Positions 55,801-57,660 are shown, counted from the stretch's first letter. The stretch is DNA of 64,000 bases from Toxorhynchites rutilus septentrionalis (GCF_029784135.1 NC_073745.1:108975716-109039715); one strand, 5' to 3'. Program-made: numbers and translations. Notes: generated from the sequence alone by a model not told the origin.

Positions 55801-56170
55801 CGCCGTGTAACCGGTAACCGTCATAGTCCACTATCACCAGGATCTCCGGATAGATGGTCGTCTCGAGGGCTCGCGACGCCTTGTAGTACGCCTGGGGGCT
55901 TCGCTTCGAGCGAAATCGCTTCTGCAGCCGGTCCGGTTCCATGAATGCTGGGGATAGCGCATTGATTTGTTAAGGGTATGTTTACATTCTGTTAATCAAC
56001 TTAGGCTAGATTAAGGATAGCAAAGCGAACTCACCATAATCACTTGACTGATCGTTGTGGTCCTCTGACACGGTTCGCTTATAAATAACATGATGAACAC
56101 TACCGTCCTCCGCCTGGGAGATTTCGGTTGGCACTGGCTTTATCACAAGATCGTGTCCTATGCTACCCTC
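1742..56170 (-). CDS. M12B (reprolysin/ADAM-type) zinc metalloprotease, partial, seven exons
   Basis: This is the host gene of the window. Joined exons (56170-56035, 55947-55682, 7761-7619, 7214-7162, 2292-2166, 2077-1913, tentatively 1826-1742) give about 325 codons with every splice phase compatible. In order they show a propeptide end, an RSKR furin-type site, a YPEILVIVDYDGY strand opening the catalytic domain, GIIISR, DMGKYLF, YDIAVAITK, GGACVV, the zinc helix HEVGHLLGAVHD and the IMS Met-turn. These are hallmarks of M12B endopeptidases, which are secreted or membrane-bound zinc proteases. The signal peptide, early propeptide and C-terminal cysteine-rich exons are outside the window. Introns are 86-88 bp in three places, 404 bp, 4,869 bp and about 47,920 bp. 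Whether the subfamily is ADAM, ADAMTS or the tick-like M12B group cannot be decided from this part. Confidence 0.88.
1913..2077 (-). CDS. Metalloprotease exon (third zinc ligand and Met-turn)
   Basis: 165 bp. The acceptor is GCTCACGTAAG before ACTTGGAGC and the donor is GTTAGT. After completing Leu it reads LGAVHDGSPPPSYLGG, then EKCRWEDGYIMSDLRH and WSPCSVQSFHHFL: third zinc His, the Asp that marks reprolysins, and the IMS Met-turn. It ends with AA. If the donor were not used, the frame would close after two more codons at a TAA, giving an odd truncated protease, so splicing is preferred. Confidence 0.9.
2166..2292 (-). CDS. Metalloprotease exon (zinc-binding helix, first part)
   Basis: 127 bp. 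The acceptor is TTTAACTGACAAG before GTTTTGCATAC and the donor is GTGAGT. It reads FAYVGGACVV, then NSVAIIEDTGGFSGI and IVAAHEVGH, ending with two bases of a Leu codon. His-Glu-x-x-His supplies two zinc ligands and the catalytic Glu. The third His is in the next exon, so the zinc site is formed only after splicing of an 88-bp intron. Confidence 0.93.
2293..4010. other. Intron sequence, no gene recognised
   Basis: First part of the 4,869-bp intron. Open frames at 2811-3128 (minus) and 3620-3835 (plus) show no recognisable domain and no splice context. Confidence 0.6.
4015..5232. mobile_element. piggyBac-like element (non-autonomous), TTAA-flanked
   Basis: The 1,218-bp block is bounded by TTAA at 4011-4014 and 5233-5236. 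The ends are inverted: left CCCATTTTAGGCCAAGC, right (reverse complement) CCCATTAACGACCAAGC, 13 of 17 matching. A CCC start next to a TTAA duplication is diagnostic of the piggyBac superfamily. Internal frames (4583-4873 plus, 4910-5200 minus) show no convincing DDE transposase, so it is probably a MITE-like derivative. It carries four copies of a near-palindromic 16-mer. Confidence 0.65.
4032..5100. repeat. Four spaced copies of GTTCGAAAAATCGAAC
   Basis: Exact copies lie at 4032-4047, 4366-4381 and, inverted, 5085-5100. A variant ending in GGG is at 4752-4766. All are inside the piggyBac-like element. The arms GTTCGA/TCGAAC are complementary around an A/T centre, so each could bind a dimeric protein or fold as a small stem. 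Confidence 0.85.
5237..7161. other. Intron sequence, mostly unassigned
   Basis: It holds an imperfect AC microsatellite at about 5751-5782 and a TCCTACGTCAA site at 5488-5498 (an end of the TTGACGTAGGA family). A somewhat G-rich unique stretch lies around 6150-6800. No exon of the protease was found here. Confidence 0.5.
5751..5782. repeat. Imperfect AC microsatellite
   Basis: The run is ACACACGCACACACCCACACACACACAA-like, mostly AC dinucleotides with a few substitutions. Confidence 0.85.
7162..7214 (-). CDS. Metalloprotease small exon (YDMC segment)
   Basis: 53 bp, too short to show as an ORF. The acceptor is TCTTTCACAG and the donor is GTAATC. One base completes Lys, then 17 codons read YDMCRRRKGGRCTKGTA, and one base is left for a Gly codon. 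Both junction phases (2 before, 1 after) fit the neighbours exactly, and the cysteine pair falls where M12B enzymes have it. Confidence 0.88.
7619..7761 (-). CDS. Metalloprotease exon (DMGKYLF segment)
   Basis: 143 bp, 47 codons plus two bases. The acceptor is TTCTCTTCAG before GGTCGCGAT and the donor is GTAAGT. It reads RDATPYLERN, RDAIDSAAALTDMGKYLF, LPVYDIAVAIT and leaves AA for the next exon. This follows GIIISR in phase 0 across the 47.9-kb intron, matching the order known in M12B proteases. Confidence 0.92.
7762..8686. other. Intron sequence upstream of exon 3, no gene recognised
   Basis: Sequence between the exon acceptor at 7761/7762 and the BEL insertion. No repeat structure or coding signal was recognised apart from the GAAAG target site at 8682-8686. 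Confidence 0.5.
8682..8686. repeat. Target-site duplication GAAAG (left copy)
   Basis: Identical to 17618-17622 on the other side of the element. A 5-bp duplication is usual for BEL/Pao integrases. Confidence 0.9.
8922..8929 (+). promoter_or_regulatory. TATA box of the BEL LTR
   Basis: TATAAAAA, 235 bases into the LTR. The same motif is at 17044-17051 in the 3' LTR. Transcription would start about 25-30 bases downstream. Confidence 0.75.
9121..9126 (+). terminator. Polyadenylation signal of the BEL LTR
   Basis: AATAAA, 434 bases into the LTR. The copy at 17243-17248 in the 3' LTR would act on the element's own RNA. Confidence 0.65.
9496..9513 (+). other. Candidate primer-binding site
   Basis: TGGTGGCTCCAGAGAGGA begins two bases after the 5' LTR. 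A TGG start just inside the LTR is expected for a site pairing with the CCA end of a tRNA. The tRNA was not identified. Confidence 0.5.
9644..11587 (+). CDS. gag: BEL Gag-protease with N-terminal PHD finger
   Basis: 647 aa from the first ATG (9644). Residues 12-57 hold C12, C15, C28, C31, H36, C39, C54 and C57, a Cys4-His-Cys3 PHD finger. About 65-130 is charged and Gln-rich, likely coiled coil. About 163-310 (LPMFHGSYKEW onward) is the DUF1759-type capsid region of BEL Gag. Zinc-knuckle-like motifs start at C372 and C405. The retropepsin-like active site is D517-H-G-S-S, with His replacing the usual Ser/Thr of D-S/T-G; BEL proteases often vary here. The frame stops at TGA 11585-11587, but the same frame continues at once into pol, so this stop splits what is normally one polyprotein. 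Confidence 0.92.
   Translation: MTEYVNNPNGHCRLCTAEDTSDRTMAECSKCKHWFHITCVGLELKPSKREAWNCPQCVKEINELQQLRKEIEDLKAKQRSRPTEQPTVADPLEIIRRQFESQMESQKKRDEAYQKAMQDLVSSLGSGGSRTKTEVPAGTLAPTSVTLPTELTNLLRKQAATSLPMFHGSYKEWPNFKRLYDESKQTGNFSDADNVSRLMAQLGKRPKSYVSALMMDPGNERQIIETLSSIYGQPMAIYNELWADLTRLRNPRMENPQTMIEFVVTLGNLVCNMRMINQRSYLNNPLHLAEIVGKLPLNIREQWADKETNCLMPMEGQEPIRLTLEDLYNFLVPQQRKATLLLAQRVNYEKPLLRNENQGRTNVHNEGTKQNCSHCSQQHRINMCEAFKKLDSKKKQQIVQDKRLCFNCLGKNYQSKDCKSTRTCAVARCKRRHHTLLHERSTLKEEPEAKKVQNPAERETSAKNTRQEGKPSTSKDIEVEEERTNLHAVRKNKIYFQVIPVTLSARGKSLDTFAFLDHGSSNSLILKDAAEELELHGPSSPLKMLWTNESEYSDPESQLVSFGIKGTNNITHSMRNVRTIRKLSLPRQTLDYDELKEKYRHLRGLPIHGYQNAKPTLLIGLDHPLLLTPTNQRVSKEGPVAAKTPLG
11588..14590 (+). pseudogene. 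pol: BEL Pol: reverse transcriptase, RNase H, integrase (broken at both ends)
   Basis: About 1,000 codons in the same frame as gag, directly after the TGA. Counted from 11588, RT spans roughly 90-420 with Y275-V-D-D278 as the catalytic box. RNase H has D458 (FMDAS) and later LELQ and WSDS motifs. Integrase has an HHCC zinc region (DHHERFLH ... CQWC), then D829 (GIDYFG), D891 (SDNG) and E932 (GAWERM), a D-D(40)E arrangement. There is no ATG at the start of the segment, so it depends on the gag start. The frame ends at TAA 14588-14590 after NHFLL. The continuation lies in another frame, so a frameshift cuts off the integrase C-terminal domain. Confidence 0.93.
14563..16725 (+). CDS. env: BEL integrase C-terminal domain continuous with an env-like fusion protein
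   Basis: Numbered from the ATG at 14695 (676 aa). Residues about 1-70 continue integrase: KWRKPMEPL, GDIVVMAD and VKFGKNQLVRPAVKL, a BEL integrase tail; this frame can be read back to about 14563. Residues 143-158 (LAKFLTATALLSAI) look like a signal peptide after a Lys/Arg-rich stretch. R250-H-K-R253 is a furin-type site, followed by SKGIFGFLKDILFGG, a fusion-peptide-like segment ending in an LFG motif as in errantivirus Env and baculovirus F proteins. A heptad-rich region follows (about 270-350). Residues 609-631 are a transmembrane segment with a basic, Pro/Arg-rich tail. There is no stop between pol and env, so Env would need splicing or processing. The F-like relationship is inferred from motifs only. 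Confidence 0.8.
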   Translation, partial: AADTPYPSLSDVNKAEASRSHWLKVQHATQNFWERWTTEYLPKLMKREKWRKPMEPLQKDDIVVMADEQIKGKFHKGIITETYPSSSGQVRSVTVKFGKNQLVRPAVKLAKLDVKTPSTTVFTGHINLTTLPDEPKRIKRMQEIGQDNFQHWAKRQKIDLDKVKELASRIPKAKPKKPIRKSKPNILAKFLTATALLSAIQPSNTITINPINDPGILFDHDGSYMLKRGIWYTNVDTNLSPMKDLTTINRIYENITNALTKFRQTVRDDSILEMKTSMEQQKMVTTQELLALKRHKRSKGIFGFLKDILFGGDNMEEEIDAIKNRQNLEMHEISDKIIKMHAKNHQLNDYINNKIQHMNLKIQGLKRKYTTQAAEDTVRRLTESILLANQFMENTVNKYKAIQSHPFNYTETEKMKEISNQLPNGYEILNDPLGTQFGLEETNGHLHITMQTVIISSEIYELFRIIPVPSPANRTIIVSDHNFIAMSHTQKFFYPAPDRERFNKSHYISDQHTLKTEPDCITAALLKIHTKEQCKLEQLPYDYMEIIPLAKVNQFIYYTHNPNSIRIHCDKTITPSYYAALVKLNTDCEIQSKKGVTYATIQEESNTTKLYHRTKTDTLYMIWNQGDKPLTKQDPTEEEESPTINTNSNHHGLIIMIITIICTTILAAIVAYYFIGREKEHTTDGPIAISRETTPRRSERRPPPRPIPRIMMTNEADSII
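16773..16797 (+). repeat. Perfect hairpin just upstream of the 3' LTR
   Basis: CGTAATTCTG (16773-16782) and CAGAATTACG (16788-16797) are exact reverse complements around a 5-base TCGAG loop. The stem can be extended by a wobble pair and an A-T pair. It ends 11 bases before the 3' LTR, where a polypurine tract would be expected; no long purine run is present. Confidence 0.85.
16809..17617 (+). repeat. 3' LTR of the BEL/Pao element
   Basis: 809 bp, starting TGTCGCCGCTAG and ending CTACA. The 5' copy ends CGACA, one of the few differences. TATA and AATAAA motifs are at the same offsets (235 and 434). Confidence 0.95.
17618..17622. repeat. Target-site duplication GAAAG (right copy)
   Basis: Directly follows the 3' LTR and matches 8682-8686. 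Confidence 0.9.
17675..18230 (-). pseudogene. Tc1-like transposon relic (C-terminal transposase and one terminus)
   Basis: The reverse strand of about 17985-18225 reads ILDWSACLPDQNPVRNLWG, the Tc1 motif around the second catalytic Asp (normally DW..SPDLNPIENLWG). It continues IVDAAYKQYEWFEELK. The other side holds a terminus after TA (17673-17674): CACTGCGTTTCACAACAATA, echoed about 175 bp inward by CAGTGTTTCATAACTATA. This gives the IR/DR arrangement of some Tc1 elements. Several stops and substitutions show it is dead, and its 5' half is missing. Confidence 0.75.
18232..18487 (+). pseudogene. mariner C-terminal relic with one terminal repeat
   Basis: Frame one reads GGQRFGNTEEIRDVVTSYF KKLDA. 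After a frameshift the frame reads EIEKLVPRYKKILERYGDYV and stops at a TAG. That is the conserved mariner transposase C terminus. The block ends in CGACCCTCG next to TA (18488-18489), close to the terminus of the mariner at 56930-57658. Only the last ~70 codons remain, abutting the Tc1 relic. Confidence 0.8.
18490..19499. other. No gene recognised
   Basis: Unassigned intronic sequence. The minus-strand frame 18572-18763 has no recognisable domain. Confidence 0.5.
19500..20165 (+). repeat. Tandem repeat of about 143 bp, roughly 3.5 units
   Basis: Each unit carries CAAATTTGG..., CTTGATTAGTT.T.GAGTTAT, TTTCATTTGTATGGCAGCC and a G-rich AGAGAGGG stretch. The TGGCAGCC word recurs near 19575, 19720, 19863 and 20005. 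The block ends with CGGTTCAGTAGTTTCCGAGT and AGTCAGACAGACC, then a TATATAT tail. An inverted copy of the same family lies at 37790-38110. Confidence 0.8.
20166..21599. other. No gene recognised
   Basis: Unassigned. Short frames at 20371-20595 (minus) and 20771-21055 (plus) show no domain or splice context. Confidence 0.5.
21600..23029 (+). pseudogene. CR1/Jockey-like LINE relic: endonuclease and start of reverse transcriptase
   Basis: About 21680-22055 reads as a decayed AP endonuclease: VDIVCVTET, a stop, LNENVS, then KSGGGGGICIYYK and YVFIEIRVNHQKCLL. About 22060-22420 has CVPLRAH-like, NAPWFNNNILNAMIARVVAY and QFKRLCNKV, the linker found in non-LTR elements. About 22765-23028 has FEKILKIQIQ, SDHSTTPALLKVHGDI and FLLLIDFSRAFDRVSHVKLL, RT blocks up to the first catalytic Asp. 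Stops and frame changes are frequent. It is cut at 23030 by a TTGACGTAGGA motif and resumes near 24640. Confidence 0.75.
23030..24639. mobile_element. Insertion block splitting the LINE relic
   Basis: Begins with TTGACGTAGGA at 23030-23040, an end motif found at seven places in the window. It holds a low-complexity AT tract (23872-23929) and no gene. The right boundary is uncertain: LINE-like sequence resumes around 24640. It may be more than one insertion. Confidence 0.4.
23872..23929. repeat. AT-rich low-complexity tract
   Basis: Alternating TA and ATTATA runs of about 58 bases, partly self-complementary. Confidence 0.9.
24640..25170 (+). pseudogene. CR1/Jockey-like LINE relic, second part (RT end)
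   Basis: Decayed frames include VLQGSV, INDLSS-like, HTFADDVQLYIC (the RT catalytic ADD box), YIAQLINIDLKRVCKWSSNNL and the late motif DLLPTDIKSIDLLSRFRREC. This is the continuation expected after the block at 21600-23029, in the same orientation, so both are probably one original element. Confidence 0.7.
25171..25530. other. No gene recognised
   Basis: Probably the 3' untranslated remnant of the LINE relic followed by unassigned sequence. Confidence 0.4.
25531..26279. mobile_element. MITE with 25-bp inverted ends, TA-flanked
   Basis: The left end GGGTAAATGATCTTGGTTTG and the right end (reverse complement) AGGTGAATGATTTTGGTTTG match except for three positions, and both continue with TCC. 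TA lies outside on each side (25529-25530 and 26280-26281). There is no transposase in its 749 bp. A second internal copy of the ACAAACCA.GATCAT word lies just inside the right end. Confidence 0.75.
26282..28459. other. No gene recognised
   Basis: Unassigned intronic sequence. It includes a CAGTCAGTCAGTCGATCG run near 27816 and a fairly unique, G+C-richer part at 26500-27020. Frames at 26830-27018 (minus) and 27723-27911 (plus) show no domain. Confidence 0.5.
28460..29310 (-). pseudogene. Tc1-like transposase relic interrupted by a SINE
   Basis: The minus strand reads SGQYNEVLQNHLLRFSHMSH (about 29300-29225). The relic breaks at the SINE and continues DDKVLKQDNAHQF, EQKVLILG, an altered ECNPIGNICGV (normally ..NPIENVWG), then VVRKVDEVNKQNGSIEELER and STSKRLFELIENIMHH. 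This is the second half of a Tc1 transposase, with its catalytic region degraded. Frames are broken in several places. The SINE duplicated 12 bp of this relic, so the relic is older. Confidence 0.75.
28935..29212 (+). mobile_element. tRNA-derived SINE
   Basis: 278 bp with a poly-A tail of about 21. It is flanked by 12-bp direct repeats ATCACGATGGCT (28923-28934 and 29213-29224). The head is tRNA-like: box A TGGTTGTATGG at 28947-28957, box B GGTTCAATCCC at 28991-29001, and an acceptor-like stem pairing ACGGCGCCAG (28937-28946) with CTGGCGTCGT (29004-29013). The body is unrelated to tRNA. RNA polymerase III would transcribe it; mobilisation would need a LINE reverse transcriptase. Confidence 0.9.
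29337..30400. mobile_element. Candidate non-autonomous DNA element with TTGACGTAGGA-type ends
   Basis: The left end is TTGACGTAGGACTAC at 29343-29357. The right end, read inverted from 30393, is GTTGTATCCGAGACACGACC followed by GCTTAGAACGTAGAACTACG, a diverged form of the same motif preceded by a conserved head. About 1.05 kb with no transposase; the short frames inside show no domain. The exact ends and target duplication were not determined. Confidence 0.5.
30401..31424. other. Unassigned, with one TTGACGTAGGA end
   Basis: ACACGTCCGCATTGTTGACG at 30728-30747 carries the same head-plus-motif as other copies of the family; the 11-mer itself is at 30742-30752. No gene seen. Confidence 0.4.
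31425..31985 (+). pseudogene. Internally deleted Tc1-like element
   Basis: Frames on the plus strand read QRNIAERYVVKHGAVHLVI, TDTPIIREVKENQRTNIRAI and DLSNRTIRRPI...FAKKRPMI. These are the paired HTH domains of a Tc1 transposase. A short catalytic start follows, WSGESKFELFNKKN, with Gly where the first catalytic Asp is expected. It then joins directly to the C terminus, LKKAWDELDPQQLRNLVESM. Most of the catalytic core is deleted, and frame breaks are present upstream. Confidence 0.75.
31986..32081. repeat. Short direct repeats
   Basis: GCGATTCTATGTCAACAA occurs twice, with shorter TTCTATT echoes around it, directly after the Tc1 remnant. Confidence 0.7.
32082..32810 (+). repeat. Dispersed A+T-rich repeat, copy B (near full length)
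   Basis: Starts with GACTCGATTATATACGGATT (followed by CCATTATATACAG) and ends with a decayed direct copy, GACCCTATTATATAAAGGAA. The interior matches 58970-59375 (for example TGGAGTGAAAATCG-like, TTTTAAGTTTT and TACGTA segments). Its second half matches 40-270. The short minus frame 32105-32287 is not conserved among the copies, so the repeat is not coding. Confidence 0.65.
32811..33309. other. No gene recognised
   Basis: Unassigned. The minus frame 32931-33197 has no recognisable domain. Confidence 0.5.
33310..34170. repeat. Degenerate nested tandem repeats
   Basis: CGCTCTATGGAAAATATTGT at about 33341 recurs as AGCGCTATGGAAAATATTGT at about 34022. Both are followed by a similar series ending in GCTATGG(T)AAAAACGTA. 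Between them a roughly 170-bp block is duplicated (ATTTTTTCAGAAT...GCACGGTAC and the CTCAGAATATTTCGAGAACTGCGCGGTAC version). Very A+T-rich, no gene. Confidence 0.6.
34171..37173. other. No gene recognised
   Basis: The plus frame 34258-34596 (112 codons) has no domain and unusual Lys/Asn/Phe-rich composition, so is probably chance. Between about 35040 and 36450 the DNA is less A+T-rich and has several medium frames (35483-35698, 35699-35953, 36115-36366 minus) with no recognised similarity. It may be unique intronic sequence or a very old element. Confidence 0.45.
37174..37505. mobile_element. Foldback MITE
   Basis: CCCTATGCAAAATATCAGCT (37187-37206) is matched in reverse complement at 37486-37505 with one mismatch. 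An inner pair (ATTGCATTACTCGTCGAGAT near 37253 and ATCTCGACGTGTCATGCAAT near 37358) continues the palindrome. The left end starts CTCGAAAAAACACCCTATG, shared with the hairpin at 54306-54350. It lies next to an ACTCGATTATATA motif at 37141-37154. Confidence 0.7.
37790..38110 (-). repeat. Inverted copy of the 143-bp tandem family
   Basis: Reverse complement of the 19500-20165 family: CCAAATTTGGCA, a CTTGATT.G.T..GAGTTATGC segment and CATTTGTATGG are recognisable in at least two units. Confidence 0.65.
38190..39705. repeat. FB-like palindrome with 117-bp repeats in each arm
   Basis: The left arm has three units of 115-118 bp starting near 38196, 38311 and 38429, each carrying AAATCCA(A/G)(A/G)ATGGC, TACAAAATGG and TTGACTAGTA. 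The right arm (from about 38848) has the same units inverted, starting near 38848, 38966 and 39587. The last interval is 120 bp once the SINE and its duplication are removed. The spacer is about 285 bp. Arms built of short tandem units resemble foldback (FB) elements; no transposase is present. Confidence 0.8.
39052..39538 (-). mobile_element. tRNA-derived SINE inside the FB-like palindrome
   Basis: Minus-strand orientation: the poly-A tail appears as poly-T at 39052-39060. The tRNA-like head has box A-type TAGCCACTTGGTTACGC (39511-39527) and box B GAGTTCAAACTC (39479-39490). It is flanked by 14-bp direct repeats TTCTGAGAGAATAT (39038-39051 and 39539-39552). The body contains a tandem duplication of about 65 bp with the GTAGTAGCCATTTAGGCGT word. 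It is a different family from the SINE at 28935. Confidence 0.88.
39706..43427. other. Mostly unassigned intronic sequence
   Basis: Holds GACCGCATTGTTGACGTAGG at 40221-40240, an end of the TTGACGTAGGA family. The region 42290-43150 is less A+T-rich. It has a 97-codon minus frame (42728-43021) that starts with ATG and is free of low complexity but matches no family I recognise. No splice signals consistent with the protease phases were found. Confidence 0.45.
43428..47805. repeat. Giant nested inverted repeat (two palindromes)
   Basis: Unit 1 runs 43428-45026 with its centre near 44176; unit 2 runs 45048-47805 with its centre near 46418. All arms share one sequence whose terminus is AGCAATTCCAAATGAAATC. 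In unit 2 each arm carries the same internal duplication: the junction ACATCATCATGGTTCATTTT near 45750-45770 is mirrored near 47065-47085. Short frames beginning MSQKIPNC recur in several arms only because the DNA is repeated. No transposase gene is visible. It lies inside the 47.9-kb intron. Confidence 0.85.
47806..50149. other. No gene recognised
   Basis: About 48190-49560 is the least A+T-rich part of this area and appears unique. Frames at 48874-49283 (minus) and 49171-49587 (plus) show no domain. It could hold intronic regulatory DNA, but nothing specific is visible. Confidence 0.45.
50150..52520. repeat. Second large palindromic repeat cluster
   Basis: Inverted matches pair 50330-50600 with 52190-52480 (for example AGTTCAAAAG around ACTACTAAACCG), 50800-51140 with 51815-52180 (GTGGTCCAGGAGATGCATTT), and 51175-51290 with 51450-51530. 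A unit with ATGGT(C/T)TCGGGACCAAGGGCGC is also directly duplicated at about 50167 and 50497. Centres differ slightly between pairs, showing several rounds of duplication and inversion. No coding capacity. Confidence 0.75.
52793..53447. mobile_element. MITE with about 31-bp terminal inverted repeats
   Basis: Left GTGACTCAAACTCGAAATCG (from 52794) and right, reverse complement, GTGACTCAAACTTGAAATCG (from 53445). Both continue TACCCCACCAT, with one mismatch over 31 bases. TA occurs just outside each end (52791-52792 and 53448-53449). The only frame (52854-53054, 66 codons) has no known domain. Confidence 0.75.
53735..54290. repeat. Partial copies of the 50-kb palindrome family
   Basis: 53735-53870 is an inverted counterpart of 52540-52640 (CACGAAAATCTGAGAACCACTA and its complement). 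53930-54120 repeats the GGTCTCGGGACCAAGGGCGC unit seen at about 50497. The 52793-53447 MITE lies between the members of the pair. Confidence 0.65.
54306..54350. repeat. Perfect 16-bp hairpin, likely a minimal MITE
   Basis: CCTCGAAAAAACACCC (54306-54321) is exactly complementary to GGGTGTTTTTTCGAGG (54335-54350) with a 13-base loop. The arm resembles the end of the foldback MITE at 37174, so this may be two ends of that family joined after loss of the interior. Confidence 0.85.
54351..55681. other. Intron sequence next to exon 2, no gene recognised
   Basis: First part (in gene order) of the giant intron after the consensus GTAAGT donor at 55681-55676. Frames 54406-54657 and 55063-55401 have no recognisable domain. 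Confidence 0.5.
55682..55947 (-). CDS. Metalloprotease exon (furin site and start of catalytic domain)
   Basis: 266 bp. The acceptor is TATCCCCAG before CATTCATGG and the donor is CACGG/GTAAGT, a consensus site. Two bases complete the split codon, then 88 codons follow, ending in phase 0. The protein has RFRSKRSPQAYYK, a basic RSKR site where the propeptide would be removed. It continues with YPEILVIVDYDGY, YFVSFWNGVDLRYRLL and IRISIAGIIISR, the first strands and helix of an M12B catalytic domain. The ATG at 55942 is internal, not a start. Confidence 0.92.
56035..56170 (-). CDS. Metalloprotease exon (propeptide part)
   Basis: 136 bp, the most upstream exon visible. The acceptor is CTCATTATAG before GAGGGTAGC, and the donor is GTGAGTT. 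It reads EGSIGHDLVIKPVP, then acidic and His-rich sequence with HHVIYKR, ending SSDY plus one base (phase 1). The 'GxIGxxLxIxP' pattern followed by an HxxY is typical of M12B propeptides. An 87-bp intron follows. An upstream exon must exist but none was found up to 64000. Confidence 0.85.
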
Positions 56171-56542
56171 CTATAATGAGAATTAAAGAACGAAACAAAC
56201 ATAATTAGTTTGTTGTTGGTCATGTTTTTAGTGAGTAGCTTCAAGTACTGTTTTTGACGTAGGATTACGTCTTTCGGGGACATATTGGGGTATAAATTGA
56301 AAATAGAAAATCGTGCACATCGTGAAAATTGTCCAATTTCAAACGCTTTTTGCTCAGTCATTTCACGATGGATTGATGCAATTTTTGAATCAATCGATTT
56401 CGGAACTCCATAACAGTTTTTTATATTGAAGAAAATAATATATATCATGAAACTAAATATCGAATAATTGAAAAATCTCAACCCCTATCCTAACGGAAAT
56501 ACCCACTTCTGATTGGTCGAAATTGACGACACATGCGGCGGG
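56171..56542. other. Intronic, with a TTGACGTAGGATTACG element end
   Basis: The motif is at 56254-56269, followed by CTTTCGGGGACATATTGGGG. It is another copy of the TTGACGTAGGA family, whose far end was not identified. Confidence 0.45.
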
Positions 56543-56800
56543 TCCTTAACAGAGATATCAAAATCAAGCTGCCTGGGGGAAATCGGCATTGCAAATACAT
56601 GAAAGAAGGGGGGCTTTTGTTTCTACCGAAATATATTCCCTAGCAGAGACATCAAAACCAAGCTTCCTGGGAGAAATCGACATTGCAAACACATGAAAGT
56701 AAAGGGAGCTTTTGTTCCCACCGAAATGTTTTCCCTAACAGAAACATCAAAACCAATGTGCCCGGGGGAAATAGGCATTGCAAATATATGAAAAGGATAG
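56543..56800. repeat. Three tandem units of about 94 bp
   Basis: Units start near 56543, 56637 and 56732. Each has CC(C/T)TA(A/G)CAGA.A, then ATCAAAA(C/T)CAA, GGGAAAT.G.CATTGCAAA and ATGAAA. The third is truncated. Divergence between units is moderate. Confidence 0.8.
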
Positions 56801-56929
56801 TGATACGATTAATTCTAGCAAATAAAATTTAAATTTGGAACTTTAATGTTGATTGCTCCGTGAAATTTAATATCAATGACCGATCGTGTATTGTGAAAAA
56901 TTTAGCAGAAGTGTAAGTGTCAAGTTGTA

Positions 56930-57658
56930 CGAGGGTCACTATTTATATTTCGGGAATAGGAACAAAAACAAATAGTTAAGCTGCGAATATATTTTTATTG
57001 TTTTTCAAAGTACTCGCCACGATGATCGATACACTTTTGCATGCGCTTAAACCAATTTTCAAAGCATTTATTCCAATCGACACGAGCCTTTTTTTTTTGA
57101 GCGATTGTCAAATTATGTGGGATCCAACGTGAACATAATTTTCGCACAACTAAGTGTTCATGTAAAATCGCATATATGCTGGTAGAACTAATGCTTAGGG
57201 ATGCCTCAATCTCACAATAGGTTACATGACGATCTTGCTTAATCATTTCGTGCACAGCATCGATGTTTTCTGGCACTACAGTCGATTTTGGACGACCTTC
57301 ACGAAACTCGTCGGACAGCGAACTACGACCACGATTGAATTCACTGTACCAGCGATACACAGTGGTTTTTGATGGAGCTTCATCGCCAAAAGTCAAATTA
57401 AGTTGATTGACGCACTCTTGTTGTGATAATCCACGTCGAAAGTCGTAAAAAATCATCACACGAAAATGTTCACTATTCAGTTCCATTTTTTTGCCGAGAC
57501 CAAACTTTCAACTAAATATAAAATAAACAAATAGCATCCGTATGACAACATGTTCTGAGTACGTATATCGTCAAAAATGTCAAACTTTACGATGGAACCG
57601 TCAGATGGACTCACATAAACTGTGTTGCCAATTCTCGAAATATAAATAGTGACCCTCG
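56930..57658 (-). mobile_element. mariner element with internal deletion
   Basis: 729 bp flanked by TA (56928-56929 and 57659-57660). Terminal inverted repeats of about 31 bp start CGAGGGTCACTATTTATATT on both sides, with two mismatches further in. It encodes the transposase derivative at 56995-57486. A full mariner is about 1.3 kb, so some 550-600 bp of interior is missing. Confidence 0.93.
56995..57486 (-). CDS. Truncated mariner transposase (DNA-binding part, no catalytic core)
   Basis: 163 codons, uninterrupted, from ATG at 57486. The first ~135 residues hold the paired helix-turn-helix region: FRVMIFYDFRRGLSQQEC, TTVYRWYSEFNRGRSSL, EGRPKSTVVPENIDAV, STSIYAILHEHL, then SRWIPHNLTIAQKKKARVDW. 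The WIPHNLT motif of mariners is clear. The protein then jumps to the extreme C terminus (NKCFENWFKRMQKCIDHRGE, YFEKQ), skipping the segment with the three catalytic Asp residues. Full-length proteins are about 345 aa. The open frame and near-identical termini suggest a fairly young copy. It could bind termini or form inactive multimers, but not cut DNA. Confidence 0.9.
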   Translation of the reverse strand: MELNSEHFRVMIFYDFRRGLSQQECVNQLNLTFGDEAPSKTTVYRWYSEFNRGRSSLSDEFREGRPKSTVVPENIDAVHEMIKQDRHVTYCEIEASLSISSTSIYAILHEHLVVRKLCSRWIPHNLTIAQKKKARVDWNKCFENWFKRMQKCIDHRGEYFEKQ

Positions 57659-57660
57659 TA

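Noticed and set aside
55601..55942. A 113-codon single-exon protein starting at 55942
   Set aside because: The ATG lies inside a spliced exon and the last 26 codons are read through a consensus GTAAGT donor; the true exon is 55682-55947.
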